Below, one piece after another: positions 47,537 to 56,554 of a stretch of 64,000 bases of DNA. Position 1 is the first letter of the stretch; each line of letters starts with the position of its first letter. The translations under genes were made by a program, and so were the position numbers. The stretch comes from Gammaproteobacteria bacterium (GTDB taxonomy: Bacteria > Pseudomonadota > Gammaproteobacteria > Xanthomonadales > Wenzhouxiangellaceae). The stretch spans positions 124,001 through 188,000 of the forward strand of contig JAJFKX010000049.1 in NCBI GenBank assembly GCA_021772985.1, written 5' to 3'. A model generated the notes under the pieces. That model was given only the letters and a program-made list of their open reading frames with translations. It was not told where the DNA came from and searched no databases.

Positions 47537-48334
47537 TTAAAATCCAGCTGCGAAACGCTTTTGCTGATATTGGCTGGGTATTGAGGTGAGCGCCTGATCA
47601 ATACCCTCATGGCTGACCGATTTCAACTCTGAGCTGTCTGTGCCATTTTGTTCTACCATTCGAATCGGGATACCGGTTTCCAGAACTTTGACGATTGAAC
47701 CGGATGCAAGACTGTCAGGAAACAAATTACCGGCATTTTCTTTCATGGTATCTAGCATGTGTTCAGCGAAACTGCCCAGAGCATTGAGTGTGGCCTGTTC
47801 GGCAGAACTTAAATTAATCTCTTCCGGGTCAGCAATGCACAATTCGCTTTCCAGTCTTCCATCTACCCGGGTTTCAACAATTTCACAACGTATATCAGCC
47901 ACCTTGTCGAATTCCCCAGTAAAACTAACATCAATCATATCTTCGGCTGCTGCACTCTGTTGACTGGCGCCTCCGGGCATCATGCTTTCCATCATTGCCC
48001 GTGCCTGTGCACGCTGGCTCTCTGGTAATTGCGATAACGCCTGTTCGATTTGCTGGTTTACATTGCCCAATGTCTGCCCCAAAGATTGGATTTGTGCTTC
48101 ATCAATGGCGTAGTACTGTTGTTCGTCATCATCAACTATGAACAGCGTATTGGAAATGCGGTCGAATAATATCCAGGTGCCGTCTTCACTGTTGATACGC
48201 AGTTTGTCATTGCCCAGGTAAACAACGGCAGCCAGTTGATTAGCTTGGCTGGAATGAAAAACCAGGGTGGTGGCAGATGCGGCAGCACTGCATAATAAGG
48301 CCGAAAATAGCCCAGGTATAATATATTTAGTCAT
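47537..48334 (-). CDS. Exported protein, DUF4412-like
   Basis: 265 residues from ATG 48334 (MTKYIIPGLFSALLCSAAASA), which gives a good signal peptide; a longer upstream extension is not supported. The mature part is acidic and Gln/Met-rich, with LRINSEDGTWILFDRISNTLFIVDDDEQQYYAID near the N-terminus, resembling the DUF4412 beta-strand pattern, then a helical segment, and a Cys pair (RCEIVE, LCIADPEE). Probably periplasmic; function unknown. It lies upstream of the giant glycosyltransferase gene on the same strand (32-nt gap), so the two may be co-transcribed. Confidence 0.7.
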   Translation of the reverse strand: MTKYIIPGLFSALLCSAAASATTLVFHSSQANQLAAVVYLGNDKLRINSEDGTWILFDRISNTLFIVDDDEQQYYAIDEAQIQSLGQTLGNVNQQIEQALSQLPESQRAQARAMMESMMPGGASQQSAAAEDMIDVSFTGEFDKVADIRCEIVETRVDGRLESELCIADPEEINLSSAEQATLNALGSFAEHMLDTMKENAGNLFPDSLASGSIVKVLETGIPIRMVEQNGTDSSELKSVSHEGIDQALTSIPSQYQQKRFAAGF

Positions 48335-48481
48335 TAGAATTCTGCCTCTAACTATAGAAAACTCAATAAGTTGTAGCAATTATTTCTATATCACTTCACT
48401 ATTGCAAGTAGAACATTATTATTCTGGGTATCAATTTTACTTTCAGTATCAGCTTAGCAGTTGCTGATCAAAGGAAAATGA

Positions 48482-50773
48482 ATGGCTAAAAAAGCCAGGC
48501 GGCAGTCGCCTGCTAGACAAAAAAAGCGCAAGCCCGGCAAGCAACCAACGCCACGTTGGCGAGTCAGGTTGGTGTGCATATTTGCAGGACTACTGGGTTT
48601 AACAGCCGGTGTTGGCGGGTGTTGGATTTATGCCATCAGTTCACAGGTTGTGGTTCATTTTGAACAGCGCCGTTGGGATGTGCCAAGCCGGGTATATGCC
48701 CGACCATTAACAGTGTATGCCGGTATGCCTTTAACCAGCCAGTTATTACGCAACGAGCTACAGGCAGCCGGTTACCAATCTAGTGCCGAACCAGCACAGC
48801 CAGGTCAATACAGTATTCAGGGCAACAGTTATGTCATTCATACACGCCCATTTGCTTTTGCTGATGGCTTACAAGCAGCTCAGATCATTAAATTCCAATT
48901 AATTGAAAAAACCATAAGTGGTTTACAGGTAGGCGGTAATGTTGCCAGCCTGGCACGTCTTGATCCAGCTGAGATCGGCAGTTTGCATACCTTGGGAGGG
49001 GACGATCGCACTGTTTTGCAACTGACAGATTTTCCGGAGTTACTGGTAACCGGTATCCAGGCCGTGGAAGACCGCAATTTTAAACGCCATCATGGTATTG
49101 ACTGGCGTGGTTTGGCGCGTGCGCTGTGGCGTAATGTAAGTACTGGCTCGATCAGCCAGGGTGGCAGTACCATCACGCAGCAGATGGTTCGCAATTTGTA
49201 TTTGACCAATAATCGCAATTTATGGCGAAAATTCAATGAAATGGTCATGGCCATTTCATTGGAGCACAAATACAGCAAGCATGAGATTCTGGAGACCTAT
49301 CTGAACCAGGTGTATTTAGGCCAGATTGGTGGGCGTGGGATACATGGTTTTGCACGAGCCAGTCAGTTTTATTTTGGCGTGCCGGTACAAAGCCTGCAGC
49401 CGCACCAGACAGCATTGCTGATTGGTATGGTTCGGGGCGCTTCCTGGTATAACCCCCGCCGCCACCGGGAACGTGCCATGGCACGTCGGAATGTTATTCT
49501 GGACAGCTTTGCTGCAACCGGTCTGCTGCGGCGCCAGCAAGCCGAGCAATGGCAATCCCTACCACTGGCTGTGCGTGATCAGCCAGGTTATCTCAATAGC
49601 CAGTATCCTGCATTTATGGATTTAGTCCGTCGCCAATTGCGCGAGGAATATGCGGAGGATGAATTGCAGCGGGAAGGGCTACGGGTGTTGACCACGCTTG
49701 ATCCAGCAGCCCAACTGCAGGCAGAGCGAGCTGCTCGAGAGGGTTTATCAAGGGTTGAGCAAAGCCGGGGGTGGCAGGAACTGCAGACAGGAATGGTGAT
49801 CGCCGATCCGAATACCGGTGATTTGCTGGCTTTGGTTGGTGATCGTAACCCTGATCGGGCAGGTTTTAACCGGGCAGTGGATGCCCGCCGCCAGATTGGT
49901 TCGATTATTAAGCCATTTGTATACTTATTGGCATTGGCCAACGGTGACAACCTGATGACTCAAATCAGCGATGCGGCAATCAACATACCAATGCCGAATG
50001 GAGAAACTTGGCAGCCACAAAATTATGACTTACAAAATCATGGCAGCGTGCCGTTATTAACAGCATTAATCCAATCCTACAATCAGGCTACCGTCAGGCT
50101 CGGTATGGGCTTTGGGCCGGAGCGGCTTGCAGACTTGCTACGCAGGCTGGAACTGTTGCCTGAAACTGCATTGCCTCATCCATCTTTATTGCTGGGAGCG
50201 TTGGAATTATCACCACTGGAGGTTGCCAGTCTTTATCAGGTCTTGGCAGCAGATGGCTATCGCACCCGCTTAAGCGCGGTACGGGAAGTGCTCGACAGCA
50301 ATGGCAGGGCGTTAACCCGCTATCCAGTGCAATTGGATATTTTTCCCCAACGTGAAGCCATTCCATTAATAACTTTTGCATTAACAGATGTGACAAAACG
50401 TGGCACTGCCTGGCGATTACGGCAGATGCTGGGGCGCGAAGCGAGTATCGCCGCAAAAACAGGCACTACCAATGACCAGCGTGATAGCTGGTTTGTCGGC
50501 TATACTGACGACCGGTTGGCCGTTGTTTGGGTCGGGCGTGATGATAACCAACCTGCTGGCATAGCCGGATCCACCGCGGCAATGCCGATATGGGCGGAAA
50601 TGTTTAACGGCATGCCTTTAAGAAATATCGACGTCTACCGACTGCCAGGGTTAACCTGGTATTGGGTAGACTGGCTGGATGGTTGGGTGACGGATGCAAA
50701 CTGTCCTGGTGCGGGTTTGGTGCCGTTTCGAGCTGGCAGCGAACCAGTTCAATGGCGACCGTGTCGTAATTAA
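48482..50773 (+). CDS. mrcB: Penicillin-binding protein 1B (bifunctional glycosyltransferase/transpeptidase)
   Basis: 763 residues. A basic cytoplasmic tail precedes one membrane helix (~35-55). The UB2H regulatory domain follows (~70-150, RVYARPLTVYAGMPL, ELQAAGYQ). The GT51 domain has catalytic Glu196 in QAVEDRNFKRHHGID and GGSTITQQMVRNLYL. The transpeptidase has SIIK (Ser474, Lys477), SYN (Ser532-Asn534) and KTGT (Lys659). It polymerises and cross-links peptidoglycan. AAAGGA ribosome site. The next gene is an LpoP-like activator lipoprotein, 15 nt on. Confidence 0.96.
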   Translation: MAKKARRQSPARQKKRKPGKQPTPRWRVRLVCIFAGLLGLTAGVGGCWIYAISSQVVVHFEQRRWDVPSRVYARPLTVYAGMPLTSQLLRNELQAAGYQSSAEPAQPGQYSIQGNSYVIHTRPFAFADGLQAAQIIKFQLIEKTISGLQVGGNVASLARLDPAEIGSLHTLGGDDRTVLQLTDFPELLVTGIQAVEDRNFKRHHGIDWRGLARALWRNVSTGSISQGGSTITQQMVRNLYLTNNRNLWRKFNEMVMAISLEHKYSKHEILETYLNQVYLGQIGGRGIHGFARASQFYFGVPVQSLQPHQTALLIGMVRGASWYNPRRHRERAMARRNVILDSFAATGLLRRQQAEQWQSLPLAVRDQPGYLNSQYPAFMDLVRRQLREEYAEDELQREGLRVLTTLDPAAQLQAERAAREGLSRVEQSRGWQELQTGMVIADPNTGDLLALVGDRNPDRAGFNRAVDARRQIGSIIKPFVYLLALANGDNLMTQISDAAINIPMPNGETWQPQNYDLQNHGSVPLLTALIQSYNQATVRLGMGFGPERLADLLRRLELLPETALPHPSLLLGALELSPLEVASLYQVLAADGYRTRLSAVREVLDSNGRALTRYPVQLDIFPQREAIPLITFALTDVTKRGTAWRLRQMLGREASIAAKTGTTNDQRDSWFVGYTDDRLAVVWVGRDDNQPAGIAGSTAAMPIWAEMFNGMPLRNIDVYRLPGLTWYWVDWLDGWVTDANCPGAGLVPFRAGSEPVQWRPCRN

Positions 50774-50788
50774 TTTGATTAAACAGTG

Positions 50789-51307
50789 ATGAAAGTGATG
50801 TTCACAAAATTACCTATAATAACGCTGCTAATACTGAGCGTAATGCTGATTGCCTGCTCTAGCCAGCAACCGGTTCCTATTCAGGAGCGTTCAGTAGATA
50901 TAGAACAGCAGGTCAGGCAGCCCGCAGAGGTTGAAGGTGCCGGTTTGCAGGTCAGGCCGTTACAAAACCCCGGAGTAAGGGAATTGGTCAGCCAGGCTGA
51001 TCAGGCGGAACAGAATAATAATCTTGAGCAGGCAGGAATATTTCTGGAGCGGGCATTACGCATTCAAACGCGTGATCCGGAACTGTTACAGCGTATTGCA
51101 GAGATTAAGTTACAGCAATCCAGTTATGAGCAGGCTTTGAACTATGCATCCCGTTCTTACGATGTTGGTCCAAAGGTTGGTGAATTATGCAGCCGCAATT
51201 GGCGCACAATCGGTGTTTCGCGTGAATTTCTCGATGATATAGCCGGTGCAGAAGAGGCTCGTCAGCGCTCAATTACCTGTGCAGCTAAAAAACCAGAAGG
51301 CTTCTAG
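50789..51307 (+). CDS. lpoP: LpoP-like TPR lipoprotein, probable PBP1b activator
   Basis: 172 residues from ATG 50789. A type II signal peptide ends LIACSSQ (Cys near 23); after a ~45-residue linker there is a TPR-type helical domain (AEQNNNLEQAGIFLERALRIQTRDPELLQRIAEIKLQQSSYEQA split into two repeats) and two Cys (ELCSRNW, ITCAA). LpoP of Pseudomonas aeruginosa, a TPR lipoprotein next to mrcB, stimulates PBP1b from the outer membrane. Size, domain and location match; I infer the same role. It follows mrcB by 15 nt. Confidence 0.75.
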   Translation: MKVMFTKLPIITLLILSVMLIACSSQQPVPIQERSVDIEQQVRQPAEVEGAGLQVRPLQNPGVRELVSQADQAEQNNNLEQAGIFLERALRIQTRDPELLQRIAEIKLQQSSYEQALNYASRSYDVGPKVGELCSRNWRTIGVSREFLDDIAGAEEARQRSITCAAKKPEGF

Positions 51308-51334
51308 CCATATTTAATTACCAGGAGTATTGGT

Positions 51335-53263
51335 ATTTCAGCTGACGAGATATTGGGCCAGGATGGTCCGTTTGCAGAGCAATGGCCAAGCTTTGTGGCG
51401 CGCGCCGGGCAACAGGATCTGGCGTTGGCAATTGCGGAAACCATAGATAGTAAACAAACTTTGGTGGCTGAAGCTGCGACCGGCACCGGTAAAACACTCG
51501 CTTATTTGGTGCCATTGCTGAGCAGTGGTAAAACTGCATTGATTTCGACGGGTACCCGCAACCTTCAGGAACAGCTCTATCATCGGGATTTGCCGGCGGT
51601 ATTGAAGGTGATGCAGCAGGGCGCCCGTATTGCATTGCTTAAAGGTCGTAACAACTATTTATGCCGTTATCGATTGGAGCTGAGCAGGAGCGGTGGCAGG
51701 CTTAGAAGTCCTGAGCTGGTTCATCAGTTACAGCAGGTTTATGTTTGGTCGGCGCGCACCAGTAGTGGTGATCTGGCCGAATTGATTGAATTGCCTGAAG
51801 ATGCACGAATCCGCCCGTTAGTAACCTCGACTACCGAAAACTGTCTTGGCGGAGATTGTCCTTTTTATGATGATTGCCATGTTTATCAGGCACGCCGGGA
51901 AGCAATGCGAGCCCAGATTACCGTGGTAAATCATCATTTGCTATTTGCTGATCTGGCATTGAAAGAACAGGGGCATGGTGAAGTATTGCCAGACGTAGAT
52001 ACGATAATAATTGATGAAGCACATCAGGCGCCGGTAGTGGCTGCACAGTTTTTTGGCACCACCTTTTCGCACCGGCAACTGACTGCACTGTTAAATGATG
52101 CATTGACGGAGGCCGATGCGGTCAGCGGTTTATTAAGTGAGGTGCGAGAAGCCAGCAGTAGCCTTGATCTGGCGCAGCGTGAGGCATTATTGGCTTTTTC
52201 GGTGATTAATCGCCGGGTTGCTTTAAAGCAGGTGCTGGATCGCCAGGTTCCACTTGCTATCCTGGATGACCTGGCTGCTGGACTGGAGACATTAGAGCAG
52301 CGGATTATCTCATTAGATGAACCCAGTAGCGGTTTGCAGCAAATCGCAGCACGTACCCGTCAATTGCAAAGTGCATTGTGCTTGTTCAGAGAACCACAGC
52401 AGGAATATATCTGTTGGTTTGAGCCGAGGTTGCGTGGCTTTGCATTACACGCCACACCATTGAATGTCAGCAAAGTTTTTGCGGATGTGCGCGCACCACT
52501 GAATGCTGCCTGGGTATTAACATCAGCGACACTAACTGTGAATGGCGGATTTGATTATTTCAGCAAGAGATTGGGACTTGAAGATAGTCGTAAACTGATG
52601 ATAGGCAGCCCATTCGATTACGCCAACCGTACCTGTCTGTGGTTACCCAGGGAGCTGCCGCCTGCCGGAGACCGAAGCCACACCGAAGCCCTGCTAAAAC
52701 AGGTGTTGCCTTTGTTGAAAGCCAATAAAGGGCGCACTTTTCTGCTGTTTACTACCCATCGGGCATTACGCGATGCCGCCGGTTGGTTGCATGAATATTC
52801 GGATTTTGATCTGCAAGTCCAGGGTGAAGCACCCAGAGGTGAATTGCTGCAGCGGTTTTTGACCAATCAGCATTCAGGAAATGGTTCGGTGTTACTGGGG
52901 GCGGCCAGTTTTTGGGAAGGCATTGACGTCGCAGGAGCAGCCTTATCAATGGTAGTGATAGATAAATTACCTTTTGCGTCGCCCGACGACCCTGTCCTGC
53001 AAGCCCGCTCAGAAAGCATTCGCCAGGAAGGTGGTAACCCATTTGTGGAATTATCACTGCCCGAATCAATATTAGCCTTAAAACAGGGGGTTGGCCGCCT
53101 GATTCGTGGCCATCAGGATTATGGTGTGGTGGTGATTGGTGACACCAGGCTAAGCACAAAAGCCTATGGGCGTCAGTTTATTAATAGCCTTCCAGAGATG
53201 CCGCAGGTAGATACGCAGGCGCAGGTGCTGGCATTTATGGGTGAGTTCAACGAAAAATGTTGA
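51335..53263 (+). CDS. yoaA: DinG-family ATP-dependent helicase (YoaA-like)
   Basis: About 642 residues. An XPD/DinG superfamily 2 helicase: Walker A EAATGTGKTLAYLVP near residue 45, the Fe-S cluster cysteines in NNYLCRYRL and NCLGGDCPFYDDCHVY, the DEAH box IIDEAHQAP, ALISTGTRNLQEQ, and the C-terminal LLGAASFWEGIDVAG and GVGRLIRG motifs. In E. coli YoaA works with the DNA polymerase chi subunit in damage tolerance. TTG 51353 is the first standard start, but the AGGAG at 51323-51327 points to an ATT codon at 51335 (ISADEILGQDGP), which better matches the family N-terminus. The stop overlaps the tsaB start by 7 nt. Confidence 0.9.
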   Translation: MSADEILGQDGPFAEQWPSFVARAGQQDLALAIAETIDSKQTLVAEAATGTGKTLAYLVPLLSSGKTALISTGTRNLQEQLYHRDLPAVLKVMQQGARIALLKGRNNYLCRYRLELSRSGGRLRSPELVHQLQQVYVWSARTSSGDLAELIELPEDARIRPLVTSTTENCLGGDCPFYDDCHVYQARREAMRAQITVVNHHLLFADLALKEQGHGEVLPDVDTIIIDEAHQAPVVAAQFFGTTFSHRQLTALLNDALTEADAVSGLLSEVREASSSLDLAQREALLAFSVINRRVALKQVLDRQVPLAILDDLAAGLETLEQRIISLDEPSSGLQQIAARTRQLQSALCLFREPQQEYICWFEPRLRGFALHATPLNVSKVFADVRAPLNAAWVLTSATLTVNGGFDYFSKRLGLEDSRKLMIGSPFDYANRTCLWLPRELPPAGDRSHTEALLKQVLPLLKANKGRTFLLFTTHRALRDAAGWLHEYSDFDLQVQGEAPRGELLQRFLTNQHSGNGSVLLGAASFWEGIDVAGAALSMVVIDKLPFASPDDPVLQARSESIRQEGGNPFVELSLPESILALKQGVGRLIRGHQDYGVVVIGDTRLSTKAYGRQFINSLPEMPQVDTQAQVLAFMGEFNEKC

Positions 53264-53931
53264 GGTTGGGCATAGATACAACATCAGAAGCTTGCTCAGT
53301 TGCATTGGATACTGGTAGCGAGATACTCCAGCATTATCGACATGCACCGCGCAAGCATGGTGAATTACTGTTGCCGTGGACGGACCAGTTGTTGGCGCAA
53401 GCTGGGGTGAGCCGCCATCAGCTCGAGGCCGTTTGCGTCAGTTGCGGGCCCGGTAGTTTTACCAGTTTACGGTTAGGCTTTTCAGTTGCATTGGGAATAG
53501 CCTTTGCATTGGATATCCCTGTGTATCCGGTATCCAGTTTACAGTTATTGGCAATGCGGCCGTTCAAACAAGGCGCCGAGTATATTGTGGCTGCGTTGGA
53601 TGCACGGATGAGTGAAGTTTATATTGCTAGTTATTCCAATGAGTTAGGTATGTTTCCTAAGCTTCTAAATAAAGAACAACTAATAGCTCCGGCTAATTAC
53701 CAGTTACCCATTGTGGGCACTCGGAAAATACCCCAATGGCATGCAGTAGGTAATGGTTTCAGCGCGGAGCAAAGCGCGCTCACCGAATTATTGGCAGGCC
53801 AGCTTGGTCGGCTTGAAGCTGCAATCTGGCCGCAGGCCCAGGATCTGTTTATACTATCCGAACAGGTATTACCGGTAACTGCAGATCAGGCAGAATTAGC
53901 GTATTTGCGTAATCAGGTGGTGCAGACTTGA
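53257..53931 (+). CDS. tsaB: tRNA threonylcarbamoyladenosine biosynthesis protein TsaB
   Basis: 224 residues. The N-terminal ASKHA fold begins LGIDTTSEACSVALD and has CVSCGPGSFTSLRLGFSVALGIAFALDIPVYPV. TsaB scaffolds TsaD and TsaE in making t6A37 on ANN-decoding tRNAs. It overlaps yoaA by 7 nt, the order also seen in E. coli. A tRNA-Gly gene and its promoter lie directly at its 3' end. Confidence 0.95.
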   Translation: MLRLGIDTTSEACSVALDTGSEILQHYRHAPRKHGELLLPWTDQLLAQAGVSRHQLEAVCVSCGPGSFTSLRLGFSVALGIAFALDIPVYPVSSLQLLAMRPFKQGAEYIVAALDARMSEVYIASYSNELGMFPKLLNKEQLIAPANYQLPIVGTRKIPQWHAVGNGFSAEQSALTELLAGQLGRLEAAIWPQAQDLFILSEQVLPVTADQAELAYLRNQVVQT

Positions 53932-53955
53932 CAATGGTCGATCAGAGCCTACAAT
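53928..53955 (+). promoter_or_regulatory. Sigma-70 promoter of tRNA-Gly
   Basis: A perfect -35 TTGACA (53928-53933) and -10 TACAAT (53950-53955) with a 16-nt spacer. Transcription would start about 53962, just before the tRNA. The -35 overlaps the tsaB stop codon. Confidence 0.78.
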
Positions 53956-53967
53956 ATCGCGTTCGGT

Positions 53968-54043
53968 GCGGGAATAGCTCAGCTGGTAGAGCGCAACCTT
54001 GCCAAGGTTGAGGTCGCGAGTTCGAACCTCGTTTCCCGCTCCA
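53968..54043 (+). tRNA. tRNA-Gly (anticodon GCC)
   Basis: 76 nt. Acceptor GCGGGAA pairs with TTCCCGC, anticodon stem CAACC/GGTTG encloses TTGCCAA (anticodon GCC), T loop GTTCGAACC, and CCA is encoded. It reads GGC and GGU codons. Confidence 0.97.
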
Positions 54044-54207
54044 TTTTCTTCCAGGACTTCATTTCATAGTTGCTAATTGAACAGTGCCTTAACAGGCAGT
54101 TGAATGGCCGCGACAGTTAGGTGATAGCCGCCCGATAATCCAACCGCCGGTCAGTGGTGTCCAGACACCGAATAATAAATGCTGGAACCAGCAGCAATTA
54201 TCGTTTG

Positions 54208-54933
54208 TCAGCCAATGCGCTTAAGCATTAATCGATATAAAAAAAACAACACCAGCAAATGCACGAGCATGGCCAGCAGATAGCGCAGGGCTGCAGGTAT
54301 GACGTTGGAATACAACAGTTCACCTATCCAATAACTGGGTATTATTGTGGCCAGGTATCGAAAAGCAGATGGTGCTAAGGCAATCAGTGGAATCAAGGCA
54401 GCAATATTCAAGATTTTGCTTATGGCCAGCCCTTCTACCTTATTGCCTGCCAGGGAAAGCAGAGCAAAAGTGAACATAACTGCCTGCAAGGCGACCAGCA
54501 CAGCCAAAAACAGCTTTAGCAGCAAGGGTTCATTTAACAGCGCAATTGCTATCAGCAAAGCAACAATAAAACTTAGCAATGCTGTGATGCCGGCCCGGTA
54601 AATCAAAAAACCATTTCGTCCAATAGGCGTCACTTCCAGGGCCAGCAGTGGGCCGTCATCCCGATCCTCGAGCAGTAACATGCCTGTGACCCAGCCAAGT
54701 AATATCGGAGGCATGAGTAACACAAAGCTGACGACATAATTGGAAAAGCCAGCAATATCAAATGCATTCAATGCATAGCTGTCCAATTGTGAGCGCCAAA
54801 GCCATAAAGCGGCCGGCAGTAACATAATCGTCGCCAGTGCTAAGGACATAATCGGGTCGCGGCGAATGTTGTACACATCTGCCCGGAACAACATTCGTAA
54901 GCGCGGCAGCTTTAAGAGGTTATAAGCACTCAT
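54208..54933 (-). CDS. ABC-2 type transporter permease (second permease of an exporter)
   Basis: 241 residues from ATG 54933, overlapping the stop of the preceding permease by 4 nt (ATGA); a longer upstream extension is not supported. There are about six membrane helices and few charged residues, e.g. LALATIMLLPAALWLW, FVLLMPPILLGWVTGMLLLEDRDDGPL. It resembles permeases of the fluoroquinolone-exporter type (ABC-2). With the ATPase and the other permease it forms a small exporter. It is the last gene of a long minus-strand series that begins with the sphingolipid genes. Confidence 0.85.
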   Translation of the reverse strand: MSAYNLLKLPRLRMLFRADVYNIRRDPIMSLALATIMLLPAALWLWRSQLDSYALNAFDIAGFSNYVVSFVLLMPPILLGWVTGMLLLEDRDDGPLLALEVTPIGRNGFLIYRAGITALLSFIVALLIAIALLNEPLLLKLFLAVLVALQAVMFTFALLSLAGNKVEGLAISKILNIAALIPLIALAPSAFRYLATIIPSYWIGELLYSNVIPAALRYLLAMLVHLLVLFFLYRLMLKRIG

Positions 54934-55631
54934 GGTTTCACGCCGTAGGCTCGCCGCAGTGCATTGCATCCAAGCCAGGCACCCAATATGGCGGCCAGTG
55001 ATGTGATTGCCAGCATTACCCCGATTTGCCAATCAGGCGTAGCGTTATTTGAGAAACAGATAAAAATTAATTTAAGCTGGGCTGTAGCCGGGATCAACAT
55101 GAAACCGATTGGCAAAGGTTCCAAAAAAGCCAGTACTGATGGTAAAACAACAGGCAAAAACAACCAGATTGAACCAATAATATAGCCGGTTACGGTTTTG
55201 AATCTGATACCCATTACCGCACCCAATCCTATGTAGTGAACTGAGATCAAAGTGACGGTCAATAAATACAACGGCCAACGCACTGCCTGTTGACTGGCCA
55301 TGGCCAGGAGTACTGAAGCAGCCAGGGCAATCGCAGTCAGAGTGATAATCTTGGCTGCAAGATATTCGTTCCCGGAAACAGGTGAAACTGCCAATGTCGA
55401 ATCGGTGTTTTCAGCTTTTTCAAACAGCATTAACCCGCCCAGAAAGAAAAAGCCCAGTGCTGCATAATCTGAAAACACCATCAGACCAAAAAACCAACCA
55501 GGCAGATAGGAGGCCAGATAATATAATGCTGCTGCGGTAAAGCTGATGATGACAATATAGGCAGCGATAATACGGTAGCGCCATTGCATGCGAAAATCAT
55601 GTGCAATCAGCGTGATCAGGCGATTGTTCAT
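54930..55631 (-). CDS. ABC-2 type transporter permease (first permease of an exporter)
   Basis: 233 residues with about six membrane helices (IIAAYIVIISFTAAALYYLASYLP, ALGFFFLGGLMLFEKAENTDSTLAVSPVSGNEYLAAKI). The segment LMLFEKAENTDSTLAVSPVSGNEYLAAK, between helices, occurs in such permeases. The start overlaps the ATPase stop by 4 nt and its own stop overlaps the next permease start by 4 nt. The three genes therefore make one translationally coupled exporter. Substrate unknown; proximity to spt makes a lipid a candidate. Confidence 0.85.
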   Translation of the reverse strand: MNNRLITLIAHDFRMQWRYRIIAAYIVIISFTAAALYYLASYLPGWFFGLMVFSDYAALGFFFLGGLMLFEKAENTDSTLAVSPVSGNEYLAAKIITLTAIALAASVLLAMASQQAVRWPLYLLTVTLISVHYIGLGAVMGIRFKTVTGYIIGSIWLFLPVVLPSVLAFLEPLPIGFMLIPATAQLKLIFICFSNNATPDWQIGVMLAITSLAAILGAWLGCNALRRAYGVKP

Positions 55632-56491
55632 AGGTTCTGACCAGCCACCTTGATAAAAACATCATCCAGACTGGCTTCCTGGCTGTGAATAGAAAGAATC
55701 TGTTGGCTTTTCAGGGTCTGCAGGAATTCGGTATTTGCTGCGATGTTATCCATTGCAAAGCTATGCGTGAGCTGTTGGTCATTTACCTTGACGACCACTT
55801 GCAGAACACGCTTCCCAAAACGGCGTTTTAATTCCGATGGTTGATCAATCACATCAGCCCGGCCATTGACCAGAAAGCCCACTCGGTCGCAAAGTTCGTC
55901 GGCTTCTGACATATTGTGGGTGGTCAGAAAAATTGTTTTACCTCGGCCCTTCAAGTCAGTAATCAGCCGCCGTGTGATACGCGCCCGAGCCGGATCCTGG
56001 CCGGTGGTAGGCTCATCCAGAAACAACAGTTCCGGATCGTTCAGTAATGCCCGACATAAGTTTAAGCGCATTTTCATGCCTTTGGAAAACGCTTCTACAC
56101 GCTTACCGGCATCTGCCTGTAAGCCGACCATAGCTAATACTTCTAATGGGTCCAGGGTCTTGACCGAATACAAAGAAGCAAACAGCTGCAGGTTCTCCAG
56201 AGCAGTGAGGCGTAAATATAAAGTTGGTAACTCAAAGCTGACGCCTATCCGCTCATAAAATGAACGGCCCATGCTGCCAACTGAATGGCCGAAAATATTG
56301 GCTTTGCCGGTGGACCCTGGAAGCAAACCCATCAGGATTTTCTGAGTTGTGGATTTACCTGAACCTGAGGGGCCCAGTAAGCCGAAAACCTCACCAGCAT
56401 TAATGTGAAAACTTAGCCCGTCAAGGGTTTTCTCATGATTGCCCTTATAACAAAAACTGAGTTGGGTAACATCAATCAGTCTTGTCGGCAT
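55628..56491 (-). CDS. ABC transporter ATP-binding protein
   Basis: About 287 residues from ATG 56491 (MPTRLIDVTQ); a Met three codons upstream at 56500 is also possible. Walker A GLLGPSGSGKSTTQKIL, signature FSKGMKMRLNLCRALL, Walker B LLFLDEPTTGQDP, and the switch His in FLTTHNMSEADE are all present, so it should hydrolyse ATP. The SxGM-type signature (SKGMK) is that of ABC-2 exporters. It begins about 60 nt after the spt stop on the same strand, with no terminator evident between, so it may be part of the sphingolipid transcript. Confidence 0.93.
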   Translation of the reverse strand: MPTRLIDVTQLSFCYKGNHEKTLDGLSFHINAGEVFGLLGPSGSGKSTTQKILMGLLPGSTGKANIFGHSVGSMGRSFYERIGVSFELPTLYLRLTALENLQLFASLYSVKTLDPLEVLAMVGLQADAGKRVEAFSKGMKMRLNLCRALLNDPELLFLDEPTTGQDPARARITRRLITDLKGRGKTIFLTTHNMSEADELCDRVGFLVNGRADVIDQPSELKRRFGKRVLQVVVKVNDQQLTHSFAMDNIAANTEFLQTLKSQQILSIHSQEASLDDVFIKVAGQNL

Positions 56492-56554
56492 ACGGCACAC
56501 CCCGGTTAAGTTTGTGCGAGTAGCTGCTGCCGCTCGGGATTATGACTCAATGGC

